Shown: positions 35,115 through 46,600 of the stretch, in pieces
Numbering within the stretch: the stretch's first letter is position 1
Layout of the letters: each line of letters opens with the position of its first letter
Notes under the pieces: generated by a model
Told to the model about the DNA's origin: nothing
Database searches by the model: none
The model's input: the letters and a program-made list of their open reading frames with translations, nothing else
Program-made: the position numbers and the translations under genes
NCBI GenBank assembly: GCA_944470555.2
Contig: OX104129.1
Location: forward strand, 63,295,747-63,359,746
DNA length: 64,000 bases
Source of the DNA: Heterobilharzia americana
Lineage: Eukaryota > Platyhelminthes > Trematoda > Strigeidida > Schistosomatidae
Direction: 5' to 3'

Positions 35115-35849
35115 ATATCAAGTTATTTATTGACAATTTGTACATCTACTCCTTTTCTCATTTAAGTGGTAAGTTTGTATTTTTATATGGTATACTGACC
35201 ATTTGTGGCATTCTCATTAACTTCCACTTTGATGCACTTTCGTTCTAAATTTAGGTTGACAAGTTTAATCCCCTCAGGTGATATACGTGCGTACGCACAC
35301 ACACACACACATACACAACTGTCAAGTTGAATTAAATTCACTTTGTTATAATGACGATAATACATTAACTCATTATTGATGACATCAAGTGCGTTCATGA
35401 GTGTGTGTATGTTTGTCTTTCGTATGTCTATTTATATATTGTATGCCGCAAGTTGCAATGAGTGATCAAAGGATGGAGTTCTTTGAGACCCTGACCATAT
35501 ATTCTATTCTATACAATTTCATTAGTCTGTAAGGATTAGACCGCATCCACATAATTCAACGTTATACTCTCTCAACCTTGTAGAATGTGTGTGTGTGTAG
35601 TGTATGTGGTTGTTTACTGTAATGTCTGTTTTGATTACAGTATGCTAAATAAAATAAAGAAAACAGAAACGAGAGATTTGTTCTGTCAGAATGCATTAAG
35701 TCATGACGAATAAAAGCGAATAGAAAGTTGACTTTGATCATATCTAGTGGAAAGGGATCAGAATTTTGATTGTGTATAGGATTTGTGTGTGAAGAGGGGA
35801 AATTTCATATGATGAAGAGAATTTTATGAATTTAACGATTACAACTGAG
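35115..35849. other. Unassigned intergenic sequence with dinucleotide tracts
   Basis: (CA)n at about 35296-35318 and short (TG)n near 35587. No gene recognised. Confidence 0.4.
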
Positions 35850-36045
35850 TGACATCAGTTACAGAACCATCGGAAAACTAGTATGGGAATCCTTAGCAGT
35901 GTACATCTGTGACCGCACTCGGGACCAAACTCGGGACCCTCGTATTTCATGGGCAATTCTTTACTATGAACCCAATGGATCGCCATCCAACGATCTACGT
36001 ATCTTATTTCTGTCAGTTTGCTAGGTAGCGCGACCTGCATCGATC
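35850..36045 (-). mobile_element. SINE family A, minus strand
   Basis: tRNA-like head at its right end ('aatacgagggtcccgagttt' region) and 3' body at the left. The hammerhead is deleted after CUAAGGA. It meets the next copy head to head at about 36045. Confidence 0.65.
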
Positions 36046-36245
36046 CAGTGGCGCAATTGAAACGTACTGGTCACGGAACCTGAAGTTTCCAGGTTTGTTC
36101 TCTGGTGGGGTCAAGAGAAGGAGGAAGAGTTCCATGCAAGGACGAAACAGGTACTCAGTGCTTCCAGATTTCCAGTGGTTCCTCAACTGATGCCAGTTCA
36201 GTACCAACCTGAAATCAATCAATAAATCCCCACAAACCTCCAAAG
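36046..36245 (+). mobile_element. SINE family A, plus strand
   Basis: Head 'cacggaacctgaagtttcca', degenerate hammerhead with GGACGAAACAGG retained, 3' body and tail 'gaaatcaatcaataaatccc'. Confidence 0.75.
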
Positions 36246-36284
36246 TGGATTCAGTCGGTAGTTTATAGAAACTGGTTGATTCCA

Positions 36285-36400
36285 CCACGGATCGACAGCA
36301 TTTAGAGAACTATCAAAACTTGTTAGCCTCTGGACAACTGCTGGGAACCAGTACGAGACTAATCAGAAGTGTACGCTAACTCTTTCGATTCACGATATTA
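36285..36400 (-). mobile_element. SINE family A, 3' part
   Basis: Minus-strand 3' body and remnants of the hammerhead ('ggttcccagcagttgtcc'). Head missing. Third family A copy in a 550 bp cluster. Confidence 0.5.
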
Positions 36401-36662
36401 CACTGTCCTGATTTAATGTCACCGGCGCGTAACAGTATTCATTCACGAATTTGATGACTTCACAGGTCACTGCTTCACATTAGAGATTCGGAAAATCCAT
36501 CTCTACAGATAATCTTATCTCAAGTCGTAGTGTAACTTTGTTTAAGCTAATCAGATCATAGGATTTCGCCGTCTTTGAGCGACTTCTGCTTGACCTTGAA
36601 CGTACCAATGAAAGTTCGTCTGCCCCTTTATTATTGAAAAATAAAACTAAATTACAGTGACT

Positions 36663-36675
36663 ATTGTTGTCTGAT
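36663..36675. repeat. Target-site duplication, 5' copy
   Basis: ATTGTTGTCTGAT, identical to 39911-39923, directly bordering the full-length RTE. Confidence 0.93.
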
Positions 36676-39600
36676 AACCTCGCCTGGTTAACTAGTTTAC
36701 TAGTTACTAGCCGGTCCTAAGCCCGGGTAAAGAGGGAAGGTTGGGCATAGGGCTAGCAACCCTACCCCGTAAAACAAATCTAACCGCTAAAGAAACTTCA
36801 AAGCACAAACAAAATATAAAAAATGAAAACAAACTTATTCCCCGCTGGAATCGGAGAGGCGAAATGACGCCAGTTGGTGAAAGCCTTCGGGAAGCCAATT
36901 GGCCGATGTGTCTTCTCTCGATGAAAGCGAAAGTAAACGTGGGGACATGGAATGTCCGCACGATGTTTGAACCCAGTAAGGCAGCCCAGATTGCAAGGGA
37001 GATGAGAAGGTATAACATCGAAGTGCTTGGGATTTGCGAAAGCAGATGGAATGGGAGTGGACTCTCCAAACTGTCAACTGGAGAATCAATAATCTACTCC
37101 GGTCACCCAGACGCCAACCACGAGCACACTGAGGGAGTGGCTATCATGATGTCCTCAAGAGCATCGAAGGCTCTCATGCAGTGGGAACCAATCTCCTCCA
37201 GGATCATGACAGCAAGATTCAACTCAAAAGGAAGAAAGGTCACAATCATACAATGTTATGCACCTACAAATAATGCAGAGCAAGAGAAAAAGGAGGATTT
37301 CTACAGACAACTTCAATCAACACTGGACAAGACGTCAGTTGGCGATATCAAAATTCTGATGGGCGACATGAATGCCAAACTGGGAGGGGACAACACGGGA
37401 AGAGAACTAACCATGGGTCGAGAGGCGCTAGGTGAAATGAATGAGAATGGAGAATTGTTTGCAGAATTCTGCGCATTCAACGATTTGGTGATTGGAGGCA
37501 GTGTGTTCAGGCACAAAGATATCCACAAAGCGACATGGACTTCACCAGATGGACACACTAAAAATCAAATCGACTTTATCTCAATCTCAAGAAAATGGAG
37601 ACGCAGTCTACTTAACACAAGGTCAAGAAGAGGAGCAGATGTAGGTTCAGACCACTACCTAGTGCAAGGAACCTTCCAAATCAAGTTAAAAGCCTTCAAG
37701 GAAGCTGGTGATAGACCTCAACCCAAGTACAACACTCGGAAACTGAAGGATGAAACTACAAAGGAGATCTTCACGGCAGCCATCAAGACAAAATGGGAGA
37801 CGTCGAGGGACATCCCTGAAGAAACCTGTGTGGAAGAACACTGGAAGTCTTTGAAAGCTATGTGGAAAGAAACCTGCACAACAGTATTAGGAAGGAAGAA
37901 GAAAGAAGACAAGGAATGGATCTCGACGGATACCTGGAAGCTGATAGAGGAGAGGAGGATGGTGAAGCAGAAGATAAACCAGTGCAAGGATGCTCAACGA
38001 CAAGAGGAACTGAGCACAATGTATAAAACACTGGACAAAGAAGTGAAGAAGAGTGCACGCAAAGACAAAAGACACTTCTACGAAACACTGGCAAGTGAAG
38101 CAGAACAGGCTGCAGGTAAGAGAGACCTGACGACATTGTATCAAATAACCAGGTTGCTATCAGGGAAGAGACCAACACAGATGAAACCAATAAAAGATGA
38201 AGAAGGAAATTTAATTACGAAAGAAGAGAAACAGAGGAAACGATGGGCCGACCACTTCAAGAAGCTCTTGAATCGACCACCACCACCACCTGCACTTCGT
38301 CCAGAAATACCACCTGCAGCCGCTGAACTACAAGTGAACATTAATCACCCAACGAAAATGGAAGTCCTGAACGCCATAAAGCTACTGAAATGTAGGAAAG
38401 CAGCAGGACCAGATGGAATACCGCCAGAAGCACTGAGAACAGATGCAGAGACAACAGCGGACATGCTCACACCACTATTGCAGAAGGTGTGGAAGGAAGA
38501 GAAGGTACCTGTCGATTGATTAGAAGAAGGGTTACCTTGTCAAACTGCCGAAGAAAGGAGACCTCAGTGCTTGCAAGAACTGGCGCGGAATCACTCTCCT
38601 ATCCACCCCAAGTAAAATATTAAGCCGCATCATCCTGGAGAGGCTTAAAGATGCACTGGATTCAAAACTGCGACCGGAACAGGCAGGCTTCAGGAAGTAC
38701 AAATCATGTGCTGACCAAATTGCAACGCTACACTACAATCATCATAGAACAGAGCATAGAATGGCAATCACCTCTCCACCTCAACTTCATCGACTTTGAG
38801 AAGGCCTTTGACAGCGTCGACCGAGAAGTAATTTGGAAACTGCTTCAATACTACGGAGTACCGCAAACCTTTATCCGCCTCATTCAACAACTATATGAAG
38901 ATGCCACATGCCAAGTAATCCACAATGGGAAGCTCAGTGATGCCTTTGAAGTGAAGACAGGAGTGAAACAAGGTTGCCTACTATCCCCCATGATATTCTT
39001 GATTGTGGTGGACTGGATCATGCAGCAAACAGTAGGCAGCGAGAAGAGGGGGATACACTGGACTGCGGAAAAGAACCTAGAAGACTTGGATTTCGCCGAT
39101 GACTTGTGCCTAATGTCACATAAACTTGAAGATCTGCAGGCAAAAACTAACAAGTTGACAGAAGAGGCAGCGAAGACGGGACTTCAGGTGAATATAGAGA
39201 AGACAGAAGTGATGAAGATACCGCACCACCACCATCAACAACAACAACAAACTCCAATCACCGTCAACGGGAGAAACTTAAAGGAAGTAACCTCCTTCAC
39301 TTATCTAGGAAGCACTGTTTCAACTACAGGCGGGACGGACGAGGACGTCAAAGTCAGAATCGGAAAAGCAAGACAGGCGTTCATTAGCCTGAAACCAGTG
39401 TGGAGATCTTCTGCACTCAGCATGCGGAACAAGATACGGATTTTCAACACCAACGTCAAGTCAGTGCTCTTGTATGGCTCAGAGACTTGGCGCGTCACGA
39501 AAGGTATTTCCAATAAACTACAGACATTCATCAACAACTGCTTACGCTCGCTGCTGAAGATCAGATGGCCAGAAAAAATAAGCAACAAGGAACTCTGGGA

Positions 39601-39910
39601 ACGAACCAACCAAGAACCTATCACGCAACAAATATGCAGGAAGAAGTGGAGATGGATTGGCCATGCACTGAGAAGGCCGACTGAGGACATCACGCGTCAG
39701 GCCATGTACTCGAGTGGAATCCCCATGGGAAGCGACGAGTTTTGCGTCCGAGGGTGACATGGAGGAGGTCGTGCGAGGAGGAAATGAGAGCTTCTGGGCT
39801 GTCGTGGAACCAGGTTCAAAAGATCTCAGAGAACAGAGGTCACTGGAGGCGTGCTACTGAAGCCCTATGTTCCACTAGGAACCCAAGGGACTAATAATAA
39901 TATAATAATA
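36676..39910 (+). mobile_element. Full-length RTE-clade non-LTR retrotransposon (SR2-like)
   Basis: 3235 bp bounded by perfect 13-bp target-site duplications. It has a short 5' leader, one long endonuclease-RT coding region and a TAA-repeat 3' tail ('taataataatataataata'). The length, single-ORF plan and 3' microsatellite tail fit the RTE clade, whose schistosome members are SR2 and SjR2; assignment to a named family is by motif only. The other RTE copies in this window are 5'-truncated relatives. Mobilisation is by target-primed reverse transcription. Confidence 0.95.
36711..39894 (+). pseudogene. RTE endonuclease-reverse transcriptase, three frame lesions
   Basis: Endonuclease part: NVGTWNVRTM, ICESRW (metal-binding Glu), CYAPTNNAE, MGDMNAKLG, NQIDFISI and VGSDHYLV (catalytic His region), about 36940-37665. 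Linker to 38400, then RT: FIDFEKAFDSVDR (38790), GVKQGCLLSPMIF (38960), LDFADDLCLM (39087; catalytic DD), FTYLGSTVS (39297) and VLLYGSETWRVTK. The frame is open from 36711; first ATG at 36864, leaving the true start uncertain. TGA at 38517 coincides with a shift into the frame carrying KLPKKGDLSACKNWRGI. A second shift lies near 38731-38745 and a third near 39703-39715, after which RRSCEEEMRASGLSW leads to the stop at 39892. Not functional as it stands. Confidence 0.93.
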
Positions 39911-39923
39911 ATTGTTGTCTGAT
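39911..39923. repeat. Target-site duplication, 3' copy
   Basis: Second copy of the 13-mer found at 36663-36675. Confidence 0.93.
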
Positions 39924-41364
39924 GCGATTTAGGAACGTACGAATGTTTCCAGCTGCTTCATACAGTCTGAAGTTAAAATAGGTGCAATAAAGAAATTTTT
40001 CAGGGTACTAAATCAGGTAGGCCGTGGTATTGGGGTAAATGAGCCTTTAAATTACTCCATATAGCATGAACTCCTTGTTGAAAGATCTAGGAAGTGTTCT
40101 TCGTAAGCAGGAATGTAATGATCATACCCCAACCTTCTTAAACATCAATTCGCCTTCCAGTTATTCTTGTAAGCAGTAATTCCTAGGAGAACAGCAGAGA
40201 ATATCCCTGAAATGCTGAAACCATTGTATATCTGTCAACTCTGTCACATTCATCAACGCTGATGTGCTTGGAACTGCTGTGCCAATTATCCATTGTACGA
40301 CACAGCATAATCTGTCACAGTGATAAGTTGAATCCGGCAAAGGAAAAGCCAGTACAAATAGATTTCTGGCTACAAAATGATCTGAATCTAAGCATTATTG
40401 CACTCTTGTTAGAGTCATATAGTGAGTGGTACATGATCCAGTAACAACTGCATCGTATAGTACTCTTCACTGATCCATTTCCAGTCAATTATGCGATTAT
40501 GTCATCTTCATCCGAATTCACCATAAGCCCGTATATGATCAGAGACATTACGTTTTAGATTGAAACCCTTTATATCGAGAACGACAGCACATTCACCTTG
40601 AACACAATTGGTCACTTCAAGGTCACTTAAGAGTTGCTCAGGAATGGTAATTTTGTATTGATCTTTGATTGAAACTAATCAGTTAGATATAAATTACATC
40701 TGCTTATTGGTATTTCTACTAGGATTCAAACCAGATACTTGTCTTACTAGTTAAACAAATGAAATCTAAGTAGAACTGAAATGAAGACTTTAAGCCAAGA
40801 CGGGTCTCAGAAGCAGTTGACAGTCGAGATATGGTGAGTATGTTGGCATACACATTCAACTTTTAAAAAACGAGTACATGGTTTAAACCCTTCCCCAGCT
40901 ACTTCTCTTTGAGTAGTTATGTAGTCCGCTGCACACAACTTAGCATATCAACCTCTATAGGTTGAAATGTATTTATCTTCAATCTAGAATTTAACTCATC
41001 CACTCGTTCAATTCAGTGAGTGCTGGAGGAATGTACTACAATTTGAAGGCTTATAATAACTTGGGAATGACTCTTGAGAAAGTGTGAATGGATATTACAA
41101 GACTGTGAAAGCGTTTTCCTCTTCACTGTGATGTGAAGTGGTCAACTTTTCCATAACGTGGATGATGAAATCACTGGATTCAGTGGAAGGTCAGCGGTGA
41201 ACCACTTAATTCAAATTCTGATTACCCAGTTTGTTTGGTGACTTTTCTTAGACAGGGTTAATGATTTCAATGCAAAATAATATGGATTTAAATATTATTC
41301 AGAAGAAAGTGTTCATCGGACAGATTGAGCAGTCACAATTCATAAAAAGCAACCTCAGTTTTGT
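39924..41364. other. Unassigned intergenic sequence
   Basis: No gene or recurrent repeat recognised in this ~1.4 kb. Confidence 0.4.
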
Positions 41365-41490
41365 CAGTACTCATTGCTGAGGAGTCCCACGATAGAATGA
41401 AACATCTGTCTAACACTCTCAGTGGTCCCCCTAATGGTATCGGTCCGTGATCGCTGCTGCCTTGAAATCATCAATCTACACAAACCACTA
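41365..41490 (+). mobile_element. SINE family A, 3' half with hammerhead core
   Basis: CUGAGGA and GAAAC cores and AC-AUCU-GUC are present at about 41371-41420; helix II is unpaired. Body ends with 'cttgaaatcatcaatc'. The tRNA-like head is missing. Confidence 0.65.
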
Positions 41491-43095
41491 GTTAACCTAC
41501 GTAAACTGCAATAATCCACGTGGGTAGGATAAACCAACTTGATGGTACTGTTACTGGTAAACTAACCTCTCTCTTCTGGTGTTACAAGTGTCCTGATCTG
41601 ACTGGCACGCGTTAGTGGCCTCCAGTTGGCAGTAGGAATAAGTGGTATCTGTTGCACATTACAAGCTTGTTCTTCTGTCTTCAGTCATATTGACTGTGTA
41701 GTCTGCTTTGATGGTAAGATATCAACCTACCGAAGCTGAAGATTGCCTCGTAACTAAGTGTAAGTATCTGTAACATGCAACATTGGAAAGTCTTTACACT
41801 TCATATCGGTGATGTCTTCGTGCACGATATCTGTATCCGGTTGACTAACTGTTTTGTTAACACTTGGAAGTTCAGAAGTACAAAATGTGATAAAGTTTGC
41901 TGTTAGACAGCATCTTAGATGGAGACTAGAGCCACATTTGTGGGTACAGAGAAACCACTGGGCTGCTCGCACCTAACGAACTTGAAGTAAACTATCCCCG
42001 TCTTTTCTCTTTCTTTTTCTAAGTAAAGGACGTCAGCCAGGTTGTAGCCGACTGTCCTATGTCCAAATATTATGTCCCCGGAATGTCTTGATCGCCATTC
42101 CGCCCAGCCGTTATTGGCTAGTCACCATAAGTGGTGGAGACCCTTTTTATGCCCCATAGTCGAGGAGAAATGTGACTCAGTTATTTCTGTTGACATTGCA
42201 CTAAAATCACAATTTTACCAGTTATCATGATTTCTTAGTATCTGTGACACCGATCTAACTCATTGTTTGAATTAAAAAGCCATCTGAAGTTGTGACCAAG
42301 TATTTACTAACGTCAGTCACTTACTTTAAAATCTGTTGACGGATTACTCAACTTATTCCATTTGTGTTTAGTAATATACTACTTACATGAAAATAAGGTG
42401 AGTAGTCTGATAACCTACCTGTTTAGAAAATTTTTTTCCAGAGACTGATTTTTTTATCTGACGTGAATTTCTCAGATCTTATTTTAATTTTTGCATGTAG
42501 CAATTATTAGAATAATGAAATGCCGCATAGTAGACTTAACAGCTGGTGTCATATTCTAATGATTTACTTAACATTTCGAAATCGCTGGTAACACACTCAT
42601 GAGACTGAAGGAATTTATGTACTGAAATCGAAAACTACCTTGGAGATTCACCTTCAAAATATTTTCCTGCTGTAAAAACAGCAGTAAGGACAATAAATAC
42701 TAGAAAGAGCCGATGAATCTCAGTAGCTTGTTGCGAGTGGATGGTGGATATATTTTAAGGCATTCCCACTGGCTACGAACACCATGAGGAGTGAAAGCAG
42801 ATGAAATATGGACTGATGAGATGTCTACTCAGTTGCCATGAACAGTGGTGGTTAGCGAAGACTAAAGATGTGGAAAAGGAAGTAGGAGTAGGTAACAGTA
42901 GACAGTTATCCTTTTCAAGGAAACTAATGTAGTGAATTTCAATGGTTGTGGAGACTATAGAAGAGAAGGTCGGGTTTGGTGGGTAGGTTAGGTGACCGGG
43001 GAGATTGGTGGGCTCCATCTAATCTTCTATTAACCACTGTCTAGTTAGATTTTGAAAGAAATATTGAAGTAGGCTTTCTAACTCTGGCATAGGCT
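41491..43095. other. Unassigned intergenic sequence
   Basis: No recognised coding or RNA feature. 42040-42150 is GC-richer and may be an unrecognised dispersed repeat. Confidence 0.4.
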
Positions 43096-43099
43096 GAAA

Positions 43100-43905
43100 A
43101 TGTTGTAAGTTACATGAAATGGAAATCAGATGTGATCCCCTCCGACTGGTCTCAATCATCTATACTTCACGTCTTCCAGGTAGGACAGAAATCCTTCTGT
43201 CACAATCATAAGAGAATCGGCCTGATGAATATAGTTTTTAAGATACTAGGCTCTATAATAACAAGACACTTAAGAGAAGCTTTGAAACAGGAAAGTCTAG
43301 AAAATCAGGTAGGTCTTAGACCCATTCGTGGGTGTGCCGACACAGTAGTTACGCTGTTGTAGACTGGGGAATGAATGTACACCTACAGCAGCCCGACGCT
43401 AGCTGTACTTCTCCACCCAAGGATGGCATTCAACTCCATTGATCGATGGGTCTTAATGTAGTGTCTCTTTTTGAGAGGCTGTGTTCGAATATCAGTGGGC
43501 GTGTTAGAATCGAATATGAGGTATCACGGGGATTGTGTGTATCAAAGGATGTTTGTCAGGGATGCCCACTCTCGCAAGTAGTACCCAACTTCATCACAGA
43601 TGTACTCATGGAGGTGCTTCTGTTATCGTCTTACTTTACAACAGTTGAATACCTAGAGCAAGCACATATCAAAGTTTCGTGACTGGAAGAAGCTGACAAG
43701 ATGCAGAGTTTACTAGACATACTGAGTGGTAATCTGAGGACATTCGGTATATATTCCTCACCGTCCAAGTGTAAACTGTGGTTCCATGACTGGTCTGCGT
43801 TAAACAGTGGGGGTCGGGGGGTGAAATGGCTGACTACGTTGACACTTCAGCCCTGGTGACTCAGTAATCAATGAAATCTCCGCACCAATACAATGATCAA
43901 AATAA
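43100..43905 (+). pseudogene. Non-LTR retrotransposon RT fragment (second lineage)
   Basis: Plus-strand blocks: IPSDWSQSSILHVFQVGQKS, NHKRIGLMNIVFKILGSIIT, ENQVGLRPIRGCADTVVTLL, a FNSIDR-like block near 43430, RVRIEYEVSRGLCVS with QGCPLSQVVPNFITDVLME, then DKMQSLLDILSGNLRTFGIY and SPSKCKLW. A decayed NEISAPIQ block near 43880 matches DEISARIQ at the start of the 24001-24745 fragment, so the two belong to one lineage. Frame changes occur at about 43360 and 43680. The FADD region is not recognisable. Confidence 0.75.
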
Positions 43906-44159
43906 TTCAGTCATCATTCACAGCCAGATGGCATGAAATGGGTTACACTTCAGTAAGCAACAGATGAATACAGTAACTGTCAGGAATGGGTGAGCATTTT
44001 CACGTTCCAAAACTTATGTCACTTATCATTGTGTTTTTGGCGTCCAATTCTTTACCAAGTAGAAATAACTAGTGAGTGTTAGTTACTATTAAAGCAGTAT
44101 GCTAGGGAGTATTATTAGCTCAGATGGATGATCTTGATTGTGATGCGTTCTGTGAACTG
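43906..44159. other. Short unassigned gap
   Basis: Nothing recognised between the non-LTR fragment and the PLE tail. Confidence 0.35.
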
Positions 44160-46087
44160 ACCTGTTCAAGGCTGCAGCTTTCATCCCCCTTCTACACAAT
44201 ATCGTCAGCATTAACTTCAGTATGAAGTGAGCAATCAATATCTCTCCATGAGTGATGCAGTAACTTGATCTGATCAACTGCTTTGTGATTGGTTGTTTCC
44301 TTTGATTGCTTTATTATTGACTGCATACATTTTCTTGCTGACTATTCCACTGTTTCACCTTCAACCTTTCTGTTGTTTGTCACTTTTCTTATGGATTAAC
44401 AGATTGGGTGTAAGTCGACACATCTATTGACTGCTGACTAACTGACTGACCGGTCTGAATCTCAAGCTTCTCAACACTCTCTGATATTCTTTGTGTTTCC
44501 TATCTCCATCCAACATTTCTACATTATCAAAATTGAATTCATGTGCACATTTATCCACGTGCATTGATCGATGAGTGATGAAATGTTGTCACGTTTTATA
44601 GTCAATTGGTGTTTGTGTGTAGGATAGAGAAGAGGGTGATCACTTTGTCCAATGTACTCTTGATTCCAGTTATTCCAGTTGATTTTGTAAATGATATTCG
44701 ATGTGTCTTCTTTGCTTGTTGGATTGTTTGATCTGGATAATAGTGTTTGGAGGGAATTTGTTGGTTTATGAGGTGACACACCAATTCCATGTGGTCTCAG
44801 TAATCTTGAGGTGATTTCTGATTGATTCTTTATGTGCTGTAGAATGATGCCTTAGTTGATGATGGATGTACGGGATAGGCATCTTCTGATGAAGTTTCGT
44901 GGGGAGCCGTTCTTCTCTAGGATCGATATCAAGTAATGTTCCTCGTTTCTCCGTGAAGTTGTTGTACTCCAGTGTATTCTCCCTCTTCTCAACAGAGTAT
45001 GCACACAACTGATTCTCTGCGTTGTTGGCTTGTCACTACTGTAGTTGAGGATTTGATTAGTGTGTGTTGGTTTCTTGTACATTTGTGTTTCCACTTCACT
45101 GGTAGTGGTTCTACTGACTAAAACATTGAGGAGTGGTAGTTGGTTGTTCGACTCCTTCTCCAATGTCAACTTGATGTCATTGAAAACGTTGTCAATCATC
45201 TTTTCCAATGATGATAGACGTTTCGTGCACATGGTGAATCGAGATTTTCTGTTTGACTGTAGGTGGGTTGATGGTTTGTAGTCTGTGCATCACTACTTCT
45301 GCAATTAATCCGGATATCGGTGATGCCATTAGAGTTCAGGTCAGTCAGCAATCAATACATGTATAGACACTGACTCAATCTATGAATCAATAAGAAAAAT
45401 GATAAACAACAGAAAGTGTAGAGGTGAAGCATAAGAACAGCCAACAGGAATATCTATGCAATCAATGATGCAACAATCAGGGGAAACAAGCAATCATAAA
45501 GCAGTTGATCAAGGCAAGTTACTGCATCACTCATGGAGAGATATTGACAGCTCACTTCATACTGAAGTTAGTGTTGATGATGTCGTGTAGATGGGGGATG
45601 AAAGCTGGAGGCTTAAACAACCCAGCTGAGAGAACACATACAACATAACCAAGCTTCTCCAACATCAATGATTTTAGTACCTGTCACAAATGATGCTGCT
45701 TTCGCTTGTGATCACGACTGAAGGTGATCACAATAAAGTTGGCACTGTGAGTAAGGCAGAAGTAACACTGTAGGGATCAACTCACCTTCTGTTCGACTGA
45801 ATTAGACCTCAGACTGCATTTGAATGATAACTGGTGTCATTTGTTGATAAGTAGCATGTAACTTGTTGACATGAAACAGAAATGGTGATAGAATAGAGAA
45901 GGTGTATAGCACAGGATGAGGATGCTAAATGTTAGGTATTGCTTGAGCATTGAGGTTTGTCGTTGAATGTTTTGTCGGCAGGTGAAGCGACTTCATCATG
46001 ATTTACTTCGTGCAGAATTGATGGTTTTATTTTGAAGTGAAGTACGGAGAAACTCAACATTTGTATGTTTTCTAAGTCCTTCGACAG
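44160..46087 (-). mobile_element. Penelope-like element, inverted twin of 19282-21110
   Basis: Minus-strand PLE. In element order: leader 46087-45640; ~290 bp block 45640-45345; coding 45232-44519; tail 44455-44160, which is the inverted counterpart of the 45345-45640 block. It is more complete at its tail than the twin at 19282-21110. Both twins lack the upstream RT core. Confidence 0.82.
44519..45232 (-). pseudogene. PLE RT C-terminal / GIY-YIG linker pseudogene
   Basis: Same three-frame arrangement as 20136-20849: RT tail (MCTKRLSSLEKMIDNVFND, YKKPTHTNQILNYSSD, ILEKNGSPRNFIRRCLSRT), then PHKPTNSLQTLLSRSNN and NIIYKI-x9-EYI. Differences from the twin are scattered substitutions (for example PLLNVLV for PFPSVLV); here the form is closer to the usual PLE LPFLDVLV. 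Confidence 0.8.
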
Positions 46088-46194
46088 GGATACGGCCATG
46101 GTTCACCAGACTGATATCATTGATATTAGGGTGGAGATTGAAGGTGAAATGAAGTCCTTGGGAATAAAAGTATTCGAACCTCTATATTTGGATT

Positions 46195-46600
46195 CAGTCT
46201 GGAGGTTTGTGTGGATTTATTTATTGATTTCAATTTGATATTCATCATGAAATGTCATCAGTTACAAAATTTTTGGCAATCCAGGAGAGGTGCACAGCTG
46301 TTTCGTCCTGTCGTGCGGCTCTTCAGCTGTGCCCACCCATGCCCTCAGTGGGGTCGAACTCAGGACCTTCATGTTCCACGGACAGCACGTGAACATTGAT
46401 TTACTGAGTCAGAGTGCATTGGTCCATATTTCCTACTTATGTCAGTTGATGAGGTAGCCCAGTCTCCATCCAATATCGTCGTTAAGCGTCTTCACGTCTG
46501 ACTTAGTTGGCTACACCGGTAACCACTTCATAAATCTCACCTCAAAGCAACTCACTAATGAGCACTATATCTTTGGATTATCAGTCTTCTGGTCTAACAG
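46195..46600 (-). mobile_element. SINE family A, near full length
   Basis: Minus strand: 5' region (46600-46440), tRNA-like head with 'gttcgaccccactgagggca' region, hammerhead at about 46285-46330 (CUGAAGA and GAAAC intact, cleavage C replaced by G) and 3' body with 'gatgaatatcaaattgaaat'. Confidence 0.75.

Noticed and set aside
36707..38341. Minus-strand open frames opposite the full-length RTE
   Set aside because: Antisense shadows of the endonuclease-RT coding sequence.
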